13,064 nucleotides of DNA from NCBI GenBank assembly GCA_041486185.1, contig JBGPKX010000148.1, forward strand, positions 1-13,064, written 5' to 3'. The position numbers and the translations under genes are program-made. The notes under the pieces are model-generated. The model was given only the letters and a program-made list of their open reading frames with translations, searched no databases and was not told the DNA's origin. This DNA is from QHXW01 sp041486185. Its GTDB lineage: Bacteria; Acidobacteriota; Terriglobia; Bryobacterales; Bryobacteraceae. Positions 6,793 through 13,064 of this stretch are shown here, piece after piece; the first letter of the stretch is position 1; every line of letters starts with the position of its first letter.

Positions 6793-8646
6793 TCAGTTCG
6801 AAGGCACAGCCGTGGGGATGCGGATGACGAAAGTGGTGCCTTTCCCCGGCTCGCTGGTGAAATCGATTGTACCATCGTGCAATTGGACGATGCGAAAGGT
6901 CATGGCCAAGCCGATGCCGGATCCTTTTTGCTTGGTGGTGAAGTACAGCCCGAAAACTTTGTTCTTCAACTCCGGACGGATGCCGCAGCCTGTGTCGCTG
7001 ATGCGGATCTCGGCATTGTCGCCGCGCAACGAAGACTGAAATCGCAACTGGCCGCCATCCGGCATGGCTTCAATGGCGTTCATGACCACGTTCAACGCGG
7101 CTTGCTTCAGCAGATCGAGGTCGGCGGCGATAGAAACGCCCTCGGCTTCCTGCTCCACCGTGACTTCGATGTTGGCGGTTTCGGCCAGTGGCCGCGCCAG
7201 CTCAGCGATGTCGTGGACAAACGACTCCAAAGGGACGTCCACCGGATGCAACTCAACCGGCCTGGTGAAATCCAGGAATGTCTTCACCACGCGGTCGAGA
7301 CGCACGATCTCGCTGGCGATGATGTCCATCTGAGGTTTGAGATCGCCATCCCCCTTGTCCAGTTTCAGACGCGCCACTTCGACGTGCATCAGGATGGCGT
7401 TGAGCGGGTTCTTCACTTCGTGGGCCACGCCGCCAGTGATGCGGCTGATGGCGGAGAGCCGATCCGCGGTCTGGAGCTGGCGCCCGATTTGCCGGGTGGC
7501 TTCCGGGTCGCGCAGCCGCACCATAAGGCCGGCGCTTGACCCAGTCCCGGCGCCGGTCTGCAGTGCTTCGAGCACATCGATGGAAACAAGCGCCACGACC
7601 ACGCCGGAGTTGCCGTTGCCGCTGGCCGTCATGGGAACGCGACGGTTGCTAATCGAGCGCCCGGTCTGCGCGGCCTGCTGCAACAGAAGGCCGAGGGAGG
7701 TGGATGCTGGAAAGATGTCGATCAGAGCCTGGCCAATGAGTTGGGAGCGATCGCGGCCTAGAAATTTGTCCACAGCGCCGGCAGCCACCATCAATCGCCG
7801 GTCGCGCCCGAACACCAGAACAGCGTCCTCGAGATCGCCGAGGAGCCGCTCGAAGTTTCCGCGAAGATCGGAAAAGTCATATTGCGCGCCGCGCAGTTGC
7901 TGGCCGAGGAGGTTCACTTTCGACGCTACCACGCCGAATTCGTCGGCCGAAGATTTCACCAGCGGCAGCGTTTCCTGATTCTCGAATTCGCCGCTGGTCA
8001 GCAGATCCAGCATGTGACCTAGCCTATCGATGGGACGGAACGCGATGGCGGAGAACAGAAAGGCAACCACAATCGCTCCCATCAGCAACAGAATCGACAC
8101 GTTGGCGTGCGATTGAATCGCCCGGATCATATCCTTCCGGATCAATTCCAGGTGGACCACGACGCGCACGTAGAGAGCGGGCGGCTGATTCGGAGCTGCC
8201 AAACCCTGGGCCAGTTGATAATAGGCGTTTGAGTCTCCCAGCAGCACGCGCATCTTCTGGATCAAGCTGCCCTTGGCCAGCTGGCGGAAGTCCGGATAGG
8301 CAGGACACTTCATGCCCGCGCGGCGGGGCTCGCTGTCTACCAGGATCACACCCTGGGGATCGCAAACCGCGATCTCAATCAGCGACTCGGAACTCGTCAT
8401 CGCCGAAAGCAATTGGTTGGAGATATCGGGATCGGTTTGTAAGGTGTCGCGGATTCGGATCGCCGGGTTGCGGTTCACCGTGTTCTTCACGACATTAATG
8501 GCAGCGCCCATGTAATAATCGGCGCGTTCCAGAGTCGCGTCGAACTGGTGTGAAACCTCCTGCGTCAGGTCGACCGCAGACACGGCGCCCACGATCACCG
8601 CCATTACCAGGACCGACCACAGCGTGAGTTGTACGCGGAGGCTCAT
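6793..8646 (-). CDS. Membrane sensor histidine kinase with periplasmic sensor, HAMP, PAS and NtrB-like kinase core
   Basis: A 617-aa two-component kinase. TM1 is about residues 8-26 and TM2 about 183-203. The 155-residue loop between them should be periplasmic; SLIEIAVCDPQGVILVDSEP (89-107) looks like the strands of a Cache/PDC-type sensor, but this is tentative. A HAMP-like stretch (204-255) leads to a PAS-like domain (about 265-385; DLEDAVLVFGRDRRLMVAAGAV). The H box is GGVAHEVKNPLNAI with phospho-acceptor H409. The ATPase has the N box (N523, NAIEAMPDGG), G1 (ISDTGCG, D551), an F box (GLYFTTK) and G2 (GSGIGLAM, from 575). All catalytic residues are present. No response regulator is adjacent; the NtrC-type regulator at 11615-13021 is the nearest candidate partner. 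It starts 52 nt after qorA, with a degenerate repeat in that gap and no clear Shine-Dalgarno, and is followed 10 nt later by the lipoprotein gene. Confidence 0.95.
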   Translation of the reverse strand: MSLRVQLTLWSVLVMAVIVGAVSAVDLTQEVSHQFDATLERADYYMGAAINVVKNTVNRNPAIRIRDTLQTDPDISNQLLSAMTSSESLIEIAVCDPQGVILVDSEPRRAGMKCPAYPDFRQLAKGSLIQKMRVLLGDSNAYYQLAQGLAAPNQPPALYVRVVVHLELIRKDMIRAIQSHANVSILLLMGAIVVAFLFSAIAFRPIDRLGHMLDLLTSGEFENQETLPLVKSSADEFGVVASKVNLLGQQLRGAQYDFSDLRGNFERLLGDLEDAVLVFGRDRRLMVAAGAVDKFLGRDRSQLIGQALIDIFPASTSLGLLLQQAAQTGRSISNRRVPMTASGNGNSGVVVALVSIDVLEALQTGAGTGSSAGLMVRLRDPEATRQIGRQLQTADRLSAISRITGGVAHEVKNPLNAILMHVEVARLKLDKGDGDLKPQMDIIASEIVRLDRVVKTFLDFTRPVELHPVDVPLESFVHDIAELARPLAETANIEVTVEQEAEGVSIAADLDLLKQAALNVVMNAIEAMPDGGQLRFQSSLRGDNAEIRISDTGCGIRPELKNKVFGLYFTTKQKGSGIGLAMTFRIVQLHDGTIDFTSEPGKGTTFVIRIPTAVPSN

Positions 8647-8664
8647 GCGAGTGCTTCAGCGGCG

Positions 8665-8681
8665 GGACGGGGGTCCTGTCC
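8665..8681. repeat. Degenerate REP-like element in the qorA/kinase gap
   Basis: An imperfect 17-nt inverted repeat (GGACGGG, 3-nt loop, CCTGTCC). One of its seven pairs is a G-T wobble on the plus strand and a C-A mismatch on the minus strand. It shares CCTGTCCTAC (8675-8684) with copy 2 at 1509-1518, suggesting the same repeat family. It lies 17 nt after the qorA stop and 18 nt before the kinase start. Confidence 0.45.
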
Positions 8682-8698
8682 TACGGCTTGCCAAACCT

Positions 8699-9676
8699 CT
8701 AAGAGCCCTCGGGCATGAGCAGGACTTTCCCCGCGGTGGCGCGCGATTCCAGGTCGCGATGCGCCTGCGCCGCCTGGGCCAGCGGATACGTACGGTCGAT
8801 GGCGAGTTTCAGCTTCCCCGATTGGATCCACTGCAAAACATCTCCCGCCCTCCACAACAATTCCTCACGCGTCGCGCAATGATGGGCCAGGCTGGGCCGC
8901 GTGAGGAACAGAGAGCCTTTCGTATTCAGGATCGTTGGATCGATAGGCGGCACCTTCCCGCCCGACTGTCCGAATAGAACCATCATCCCGCGCGGGCGCA
9001 GGCAATTCAATCCCTGCATATAGGTGGGAGCGCCGACCGAATCATAAACGACGTCGACCCCGCGGCCGCCGGTCAGGCGCTTCACCTCCGCTTCGAAATC
9101 CTGCCGGGTGTAAAAAATGATTTCGTCGATGCCGGCCTGCCGCGCGAGATCGGCTTTGGCTTCCGTCGAGGTGGTGCCCAACACGCGCGCGCCCAGCATC
9201 TTCGCCATCTGCACGATCAGCCGTCCTGCGCCGCCGGCCGCCGCATGCACCAGGCACGTATCGCCGGATTTCAGCCGGAACGTGGAATGCGTGAGGTAAT
9301 GCGCGGTCATGCCCTGCAACATGGCGGCTGCCGCACTGTTCAACCCGATGCCATCCGGCACTTTCACGAGCTGCCACGCGGGCACGACGGCATACTCGGC
9401 GTAGGAGCCACGCGTCATGGCGTATGCCACGCGGTCGCCCGGCCGGACTTCAGTCACCTGCGGCCCGACAGCTTCTACTACGCCCGCCGCCTCCATGCCA
9501 AGAGTTATCGGCAGATCGGCTTTGTACAGGCCCGTGCGGAAGTACACATCGATAAAATTCACTCCGGACGCCGCGATCTTGATCAATGCGTCCTTGGGCC
9601 CCGGGTGCGGCACTGGCAGGTCGACGTACTGCATCTGTTCGGGACCGCCGGTTTCTTTTACCTGAATCGCCTTCAT
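8699..9676 (-). CDS. qorA: NADPH:quinone oxidoreductase (QorA type, MDR superfamily)
   Basis: A 325-aa zinc-independent medium-chain reductase/dehydrogenase, expected to reduce quinones with NADPH in the cytoplasm. It parallels E. coli QorA along its length: GVNFIDVYFRTGLY (38-51), LGMEAAGVVEAVG (59-71), the nucleotide-binding HAAAGGAG (144-151), VVYDSVG (209-215), LMVSFG-like MMVLFGQSGG (231-240), LNTKGSLFLTRPSL (250-263) and a closing LESRATAGKVLLMP. The usual third small residue of the AAGGVG motif is Ala here, a mild variant. Structural-zinc cysteines are absent, as expected for QOR. The ATG at 9676 has GAGG 6 nt upstream and overlaps the preceding gene as ATGA, so translation is coupled. 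Codons upstream in frame, to 10258, are the shadow of that gene. It might help with electrophile or redox stress; nothing here shows its regulation. Confidence 0.95.
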   Translation of the reverse strand: MKAIQVKETGGPEQMQYVDLPVPHPGPKDALIKIAASGVNFIDVYFRTGLYKADLPITLGMEAAGVVEAVGPQVTEVRPGDRVAYAMTRGSYAEYAVVPAWQLVKVPDGIGLNSAAAAMLQGMTAHYLTHSTFRLKSGDTCLVHAAAGGAGRLIVQMAKMLGARVLGTTSTEAKADLARQAGIDEIIFYTRQDFEAEVKRLTGGRGVDVVYDSVGAPTYMQGLNCLRPRGMMVLFGQSGGKVPPIDPTILNTKGSLFLTRPSLAHHCATREELLWRAGDVLQWIQSGKLKLAIDRTYPLAQAAQAHRDLESRATAGKVLLMPEGS

Positions 9677-10212
9677 CGAAAACCTCGGTAGAGAGCGCGC
9701 CGGAAATGTGCGGCCGCTGCATAGAGTAACAAATACGAAAGAGTGAATGGAAAAACCAGGATGCGTGCCGCCGCCCGCACGATTCCGGCGTCGGCGAAGC
9801 CGGCACGATGCTTCACGAACTGGCGGATGGCGGGCCAATGCCCGCGGTCGAGCCAGAAGTAGTCGCCGTTTTCGTTGATCACGAGAAATTTCGCGGGGAG
9901 CGCCGCGGCGAGTGACCACTTCCATTTCTTCAGAATGGGCTCGCCCGAACAGATGATCGCGGCGACCGCGTAGCCGCGGCGGCGGAAGGTGCGAAGCAGC
10001 GCCAACCTGCATCCGTGATAGTCGTTGATATTGTACACTTCGGCCGCGCCGGCCGGCTCGCCCGTGAAGCAAGTGAGCACATCGATGGCGATGGCGTCGC
10101 CAAACTGCGCACTCAGATGCGGGATCACGATTTGCGTGATGCGCCGCGAACCGCTCTCGACGAGCAGGATGCGCGAGGACGCGGGGACCATGCGGCGGAG
10201 AAAATAGCGCAT
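9673..10212 (-). CDS. Unrecognised 179-aa protein with alpha/beta domain and C-terminal membrane segment
   Basis: I cannot name this family confidently. The first 110 residues alternate hydrophobic strands and helices (RILLVESGS at 14-22, AIAIDVLTCFTGEP at 40-53, YAVAAIICSGEP at 81-92, AKFLVINENGDYFWLDR at 107-123). This resembles a Rossmann-like or GT-B glycosyltransferase N-terminal half with nothing matching a C-terminal half. SGSR near 20-23, CSGEP and NENGDYFWLDR look like conserved functional motifs. A hydrophobic stretch at 148-168 (ILVFPFTLSYLLLYAAAA) followed by arginines suggests membrane anchoring with a basic cytoplasmic end. The start is uncertain: ATG 10212 is used here, ATG 10191 and TTG 10245 are alternatives, and none has a good Shine-Dalgarno. 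The stop overlaps the qorA start (ATGA), so the two are co-translated. A role in envelope glycan handling is only a guess. Confidence 0.75.
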   Translation of the reverse strand: MRYFLRRMVPASSRILLVESGSRRITQIVIPHLSAQFGDAIAIDVLTCFTGEPAGAAEVYNINDYHGCRLALLRTFRRRGYAVAAIICSGEPILKKWKWSLAAALPAKFLVINENGDYFWLDRGHWPAIRQFVKHRAGFADAGIVRAAARILVFPFTLSYLLLYAAAAHFRRALYRGFR

Positions 10213-10256
10213 AAAATAACCGAGTGTAGCGCACGGCCGCGTCAACGTTGTCGAGC

Positions 10257-10272
10257 AAACGTAAACGTTTCG
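10257..10272. promoter_or_regulatory. Palindrome resembling a LacI-family operator
   Basis: The gap between the kinase stop (10287) and the 179-aa gene contains AAACGTAAACGTTT (10257-10270), an inverted repeat with 6-nt arms. It includes a perfect CG-centred 8-nt palindrome AAACGTTT at 10263-10270. CG-centred AAACGTTT cores are typical of LacI/GalR operators. The site is about 45 nt upstream of the ATG at 10212, reasonable for control of that gene pair. No LacI-type regulator is encoded here, and a chance AT-rich palindrome is possible. Confidence 0.3.
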
Positions 10273-10286
10273 CCCAGAAATGGTGG

Positions 10287-11618
10287 TCAGATCGGCAGTC
10301 TCAGCCGCGCTTCGCAGCCCGATCCGTTACGCCGGTTTTCGAGCGTCAGCGCTCCGCCGTGGGCTTCGGCGATTTGGCGGCTCAGCACCAGGCCGATGCC
10401 CGAGCCGCCCGGTTTCGTGGTGAAGAACGGAACGAACAAATTGCCGGTGTTGGACAAGCCAGGGCCGTCGTCCTCCACCTTCACCTCAACATACGATGCG
10501 TTCTTGCGCCAGCCCACGCGCACGCCGCCGCCGGTTTCTAGCGCGGCATCCGTGGCGTTGCGCAGTAAGTTGATCAGCAACTGTTCGAGTTGATCGGCAT
10601 CGGCGTGGATTAGCAAGTCCGGCCCCGGCTGCACACTCACCGGCAGCCGCGTCTCCAGTCCCACCACGCGGCGGACCCACTGGCCCACGTCGATCGGCGC
10701 CAGAGTCGGGCGCGGCAATTTCGCCAGCCGCGCATAGGCCCCGATAAAGCGGCTGAGCGACTCGGAGCGCGCCGAGATCACAGCCAGACCGCGGCGCATG
10801 TCTTCCTGCCAGTCTGGCGGTAGCGTGTCGCTGGCTACCAGGCTCTCGAGACTGCCGGCGATGGACTTGATGGGCGTCAGCGAATTGTTCAGCTCGTGCC
10901 CCAGCACGCGTACCAGTCTCTGCCATGCCTGCAGCTCCTCTTCGCGCAGGGGGCGCGTGAGATCGCCGATGACCAGCAGTTGCATGGGCATGCCGTGCTC
11001 ACGGAACGTGCTGCGCCGCATACCCCAGCGGCCCGGACCGCTCGGATATGTCATCTTCAGAACACGCGCCGGCTCGCCTTCCAGACACTCCGCCAGATCC
11101 AGTTCTTCGGCGCTGCGTCCGACCAGGCGCTCGGCCGGCTTGGCCAGCAGTTTTTCGCCGGCGCGGTTCACTAAGCGCAGAAGCTGCTGGCTGTCAAAAG
11201 CAAAAATGGCGACATCGATCTCCTCCATCACTTTGCGCAAAAGGGTCGAGGCTTCGAGCGCGCCGAGACGCTGCTCGCGCAGGGTGCCGCCCATGGAGTT
11301 CACCTGCTGCATGACCTCGCCGAGCGCGTCGTCGATCTCGGCGCCACGCGCCCGCACGGAAAAATCGCCCTCCTGAAGAGCGGCCAGTAGATTGGACAGA
11401 GTGCGCAGCGGATACACCACGCGCTCGCGCACGGATGCGGCAAAGCCCAACCAAAAGCCCACAATAAGTACGGTCAAGGTCCACTGCGTCTTGGCATCGT
11501 GGTTGCCGGTCCAAAGCATGATGAGGGCGGTGGCGGAACCGGGCAGGCCGGCCAGAACAGCGAGGAAGAAGATCCGGCGCTCGTAATTCACGCGGGCGCG
11601 CCGGCTCTTTGCGGTCAT
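10287..11618 (-). CDS. NtrY-like membrane sensor histidine kinase
   Basis: A 443-aa histidine kinase paired with the response regulator upstream. Two transmembrane helices (about 16-36 and 46-63) flank a very short loop, so it probably senses within the membrane or cytoplasm. A HAMP-like linker (64-118) and a PAS-like domain (about 122-222; VMEEIDVAIFAFDSQQLLRLVN) follow. The H box is VLGHELNNSLTPIKS with H241, the NtrY-type form (HELNNSLTPI). The ATPase shows the N box (LLINLLRNATDAA, N354), G1 (VEDDGPG, D384), an F box (FVPFFTTK) and G2 (GGSGIGL, 404-410). It is shorter than classic NtrY proteins of about 700 residues because the large periplasmic part is missing. The ATG at 11618 overlaps the regulator stop as ATGA, fixing the start and making a cognate pair almost certain. 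Confidence 0.96.
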   Translation of the reverse strand: MTAKSRRARVNYERRIFFLAVLAGLPGSATALIMLWTGNHDAKTQWTLTVLIVGFWLGFAASVRERVVYPLRTLSNLLAALQEGDFSVRARGAEIDDALGEVMQQVNSMGGTLREQRLGALEASTLLRKVMEEIDVAIFAFDSQQLLRLVNRAGEKLLAKPAERLVGRSAEELDLAECLEGEPARVLKMTYPSGPGRWGMRRSTFREHGMPMQLLVIGDLTRPLREEELQAWQRLVRVLGHELNNSLTPIKSIAGSLESLVASDTLPPDWQEDMRRGLAVISARSESLSRFIGAYARLAKLPRPTLAPIDVGQWVRRVVGLETRLPVSVQPGPDLLIHADADQLEQLLINLLRNATDAALETGGGVRVGWRKNASYVEVKVEDDGPGLSNTGNLFVPFFTTKPGGSGIGLVLSRQIAEAHGGALTLENRRNGSGCEARLRLPI

Positions 11619-13021
11619 AATCCGAAGCGTTGCAGACGGCGATAGAGCGCGCTGCGACTCAGCCCGAGCGCCTTGGCGGCATGGCTCACGTTCCCGTCGA
11701 ACCGCGCCAGAGCTTTCTTGATCAGCGAGAATTCCACTTCTTCGAGGCTCATGTCCTCCAGGCGCGGCGCTCCTTCCCGGCCCTGCCGCAGGCCGAGATC
11801 ACCGGCCTTGACGGTCTCGCCCTGGGCCATTAGCACGGAGCGTTCCACCGCGTGATCGAGCTCGCGGATATTTCCCGGCCAGGGGTGGTCGAGGAGGGCT
11901 TGCATGGCGGCGGGATCAAAACCGGCAAGCTGCTTGCGATAGCGCTGGGCATGCCGGCCCAGGAAGTGCGACGCCAGCAACGGAATATCCTCGCGCCGGT
12001 CGCGCAAGGGCGGAAGATGGATCTCGATGGTGTTCAGGCGGAATTGGAGGTCGGCGCGGAAATGCCCCGCCTCGACTTCCGCGTTCAGGTCGGCGTTAGT
12101 GGCGGACACGATGCGCACATCCACCTGGCGCGTGCGCGACGACCCCACGCGCTCCAGTTCGCCCGTCTGGAGCACGCGCAGCAGCTTGGCCTGTTGAGTG
12201 GCGCTGATGTTGGCGATCTCGTCCAGAAAAAGGGTGCTGCCGTCGGCCAGTTCGAAGCGGCCCACGCGATCCGCTTTGGCGTCGGTAAACGCGCCGCGCA
12301 CGTGCCCGAACAACTCGCTTTCAAAGACGCCTTCGGGAAGGCCGCCGGCATTCACCGTCACCATGGGTTTCGCGGAGCGCGAGGAGATGGCGTGCAGCGT
12401 CTGCGCCACGATCTCTTTTCCCGTTCCGGGCTCGCCGGTCACAAGGACGTTCGCATCCGAGGGTCCCACGTTGGCAATCAACCGCAGCACGGGCTGCATG
12501 GCCGGCGCCTCCGCGATCAGCGTGGGCCGCTCGGAGCCGCGCAGCAGCCGGTTTTCCGCTTCCAGCCTCAGCCCCTTGCGCAAAGCCCGGCTCAGCTCGA
12601 TCTGCGTGCGCAGAATGCTGATCAGCCGCTCGTTTTCCCAGGGCTTCTGGATGAAGTCCCGCGCGCCGCGCCGCATGGCTTCCACAGCCACTTTCACGCT
12701 GCTCCACGCCGTCATCACCACTACCGGCAATGTGCTATCCAGCGCCTGGATTCTGGAGAGGAGATCCAAGCCTTCCTGGCCCGACGTGGTGTCCCGCGCG
12801 TAGTTCAGGTCGATCAGGACCACATCGAACTCGCGCGCGTCCAGAGCGTTCAGCACGCCGGCGGGCGAAGACACCAGCTCGATCTGGTACCCCTCGGTTT
12901 TGAGCAGCAGCCGCAGCGCCTCCAGCACGTCCGGCTGGTCGTCGGCGATCAGCACGCGCGGGGCATTGGAATTGGAACTCTTCGGGAATGTTTTTCGCTC
13001 TGATTCGAGGGTTGCGCTCAT
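11615..13021 (-). CDS. NtrC-family sigma54-dependent response regulator
   Basis: A 468-aa transcription activator in the usual REC-AAA+-Fis order. The receiver domain (about 21-140) has acidic D27/D28, phospho-acceptor D71, T104 and K126. The loop after D71 is long (LNYARDTTSGQEG) compared with typical NtrC. The AAA+ domain (about 165-400) has Walker A GEPGTGKE (196-203), the sigma54-contact loop GAFTDA (243-248; the common form is GAFTGA), Walker B LFLDE (264-268), candidate arginine fingers R322 and R328, and WPGNIREL (381-388). The C-terminal Fis-type helix-turn-helix (about 443-467; NVSHAAKALGLSRSALYRRL) binds DNA enhancer sites. It should activate sigma54 promoters when phosphorylated by the co-translated kinase; the second kinase is another possible input. 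AGAGG lies 5 nt before the ATG. No sigma54 -24/-12 site was seen in the window, so its targets probably lie elsewhere. Confidence 0.97.
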   Translation of the reverse strand: MSATLESERKTFPKSSNSNAPRVLIADDQPDVLEALRLLLKTEGYQIELVSSPAGVLNALDAREFDVVLIDLNYARDTTSGQEGLDLLSRIQALDSTLPVVVMTAWSSVKVAVEAMRRGARDFIQKPWENERLISILRTQIELSRALRKGLRLEAENRLLRGSERPTLIAEAPAMQPVLRLIANVGPSDANVLVTGEPGTGKEIVAQTLHAISSRSAKPMVTVNAGGLPEGVFESELFGHVRGAFTDAKADRVGRFELADGSTLFLDEIANISATQQAKLLRVLQTGELERVGSSRTRQVDVRIVSATNADLNAEVEAGHFRADLQFRLNTIEIHLPPLRDRREDIPLLASHFLGRHAQRYRKQLAGFDPAAMQALLDHPWPGNIRELDHAVERSVLMAQGETVKAGDLGLRQGREGAPRLEDMSLEEVEFSLIKKALARFDGNVSHAAKALGLSRSALYRRLQRFGL

Positions 13022-13064
13022 TAGGGCCTCTGCGATATTTCGGCGCTCTTAGTTCGCTAGCCAG

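Noticed and set aside
6355..7539. A plus-strand open frame opposite the second kinase and the lipoprotein
   Set aside because: Gly/Ser-rich translation spanning two real genes; antisense artefact.
10213..10250. TTGACG and TACACT boxes upstream of the 179-aa gene as a sigma70 promoter
   Set aside because: The spacing is only 11 nt, far below the usual 16-18, so it is not called a promoter.
9677..10258. N-terminal extension of qorA to a 519-aa protein
   Set aside because: The extra residues are the 179-aa gene read in a shifted frame. The ATG at 9676 has GAGG upstream and gives the standard QOR start and length.
11852..13003. A 383-codon plus-strand open frame opposite the response regulator
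   Set aside because: The minus-strand protein has all REC, AAA+ and Fis motifs; the antisense reading is composition-driven.
1..13064. tRNA or rRNA genes, CRISPR arrays, transposases and sigma54 -24/-12 promoters
   Set aside because: None seen on reading both strands; nearly all sequence is accounted for by the protein genes listed.

Overview
The window is a compact, GC-rich chromosomal segment. Every intact gene reads leftward (minus strand), and no gap exceeds about 140 bases. Protein styles suggest an Acidobacteriota member of the Solibacter/Bryobacter type: a Tat-exported Gfo/Idh/MocA oxidoreductase, NtrC-type two-component genes, an Uma2-family remnant and short palindromic intergenic repeats. 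This placement is an inference from gene content; no rRNA or phylogenetic marker was compared.

Layout in the direction of transcription, right to left. (1) 13021-10287: a sigma54-type NtrC response regulator and an NtrY-like membrane histidine kinase, joined by an ATGA stop/start overlap. (2) 10212-8699: an unrecognised 179-aa protein with a C-terminal hydrophobic segment, joined by another ATGA overlap to a QorA-type NADPH:quinone reductase. (3) 8646-4101: a second membrane histidine kinase with a periplasmic sensor, a proline-rich lipoprotein, an M24 Xaa-Pro peptidase with a GTG start, and endonuclease IV (nfo), closely spaced and probably one transcription unit. (4) 3964-1: leucyl-tRNA synthetase (leuS), the Gfo/Idh/MocA oxidoreductase, and the 5' end of a secreted M55 D-aminopeptidase cut by the window edge.

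Three features are not ordinary. A 52-codon plus-strand ORF at 4018-4176 reads as an Uma2-family protein whose start and end are joined with the catalytic middle missing. Its 3' end overlaps nfo tail to tail, so nfo ends in a basic tail read from the antisense of the remnant. Two perfect 9-bp-stem hairpins with the same GGAA loop lie exactly 4 nt after the stop codons of leuS and the oxidoreductase, and differ by one compensated base pair. One of them supplies part of the signal-peptide coding sequence of the M55 gene. A degenerate relative lies between qorA and the second kinase.

Functionally the window mixes housekeeping (leuS, nfo), envelope or periplasmic functions (M55 peptidase, oxidoreductase, lipoprotein, two kinases) and regulation. 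The only response regulator visible lies with the right-hand kinase, so the second kinase is an orphan or shares it. I did not find a defence system, CRISPR array, transposase, tRNA or rRNA.
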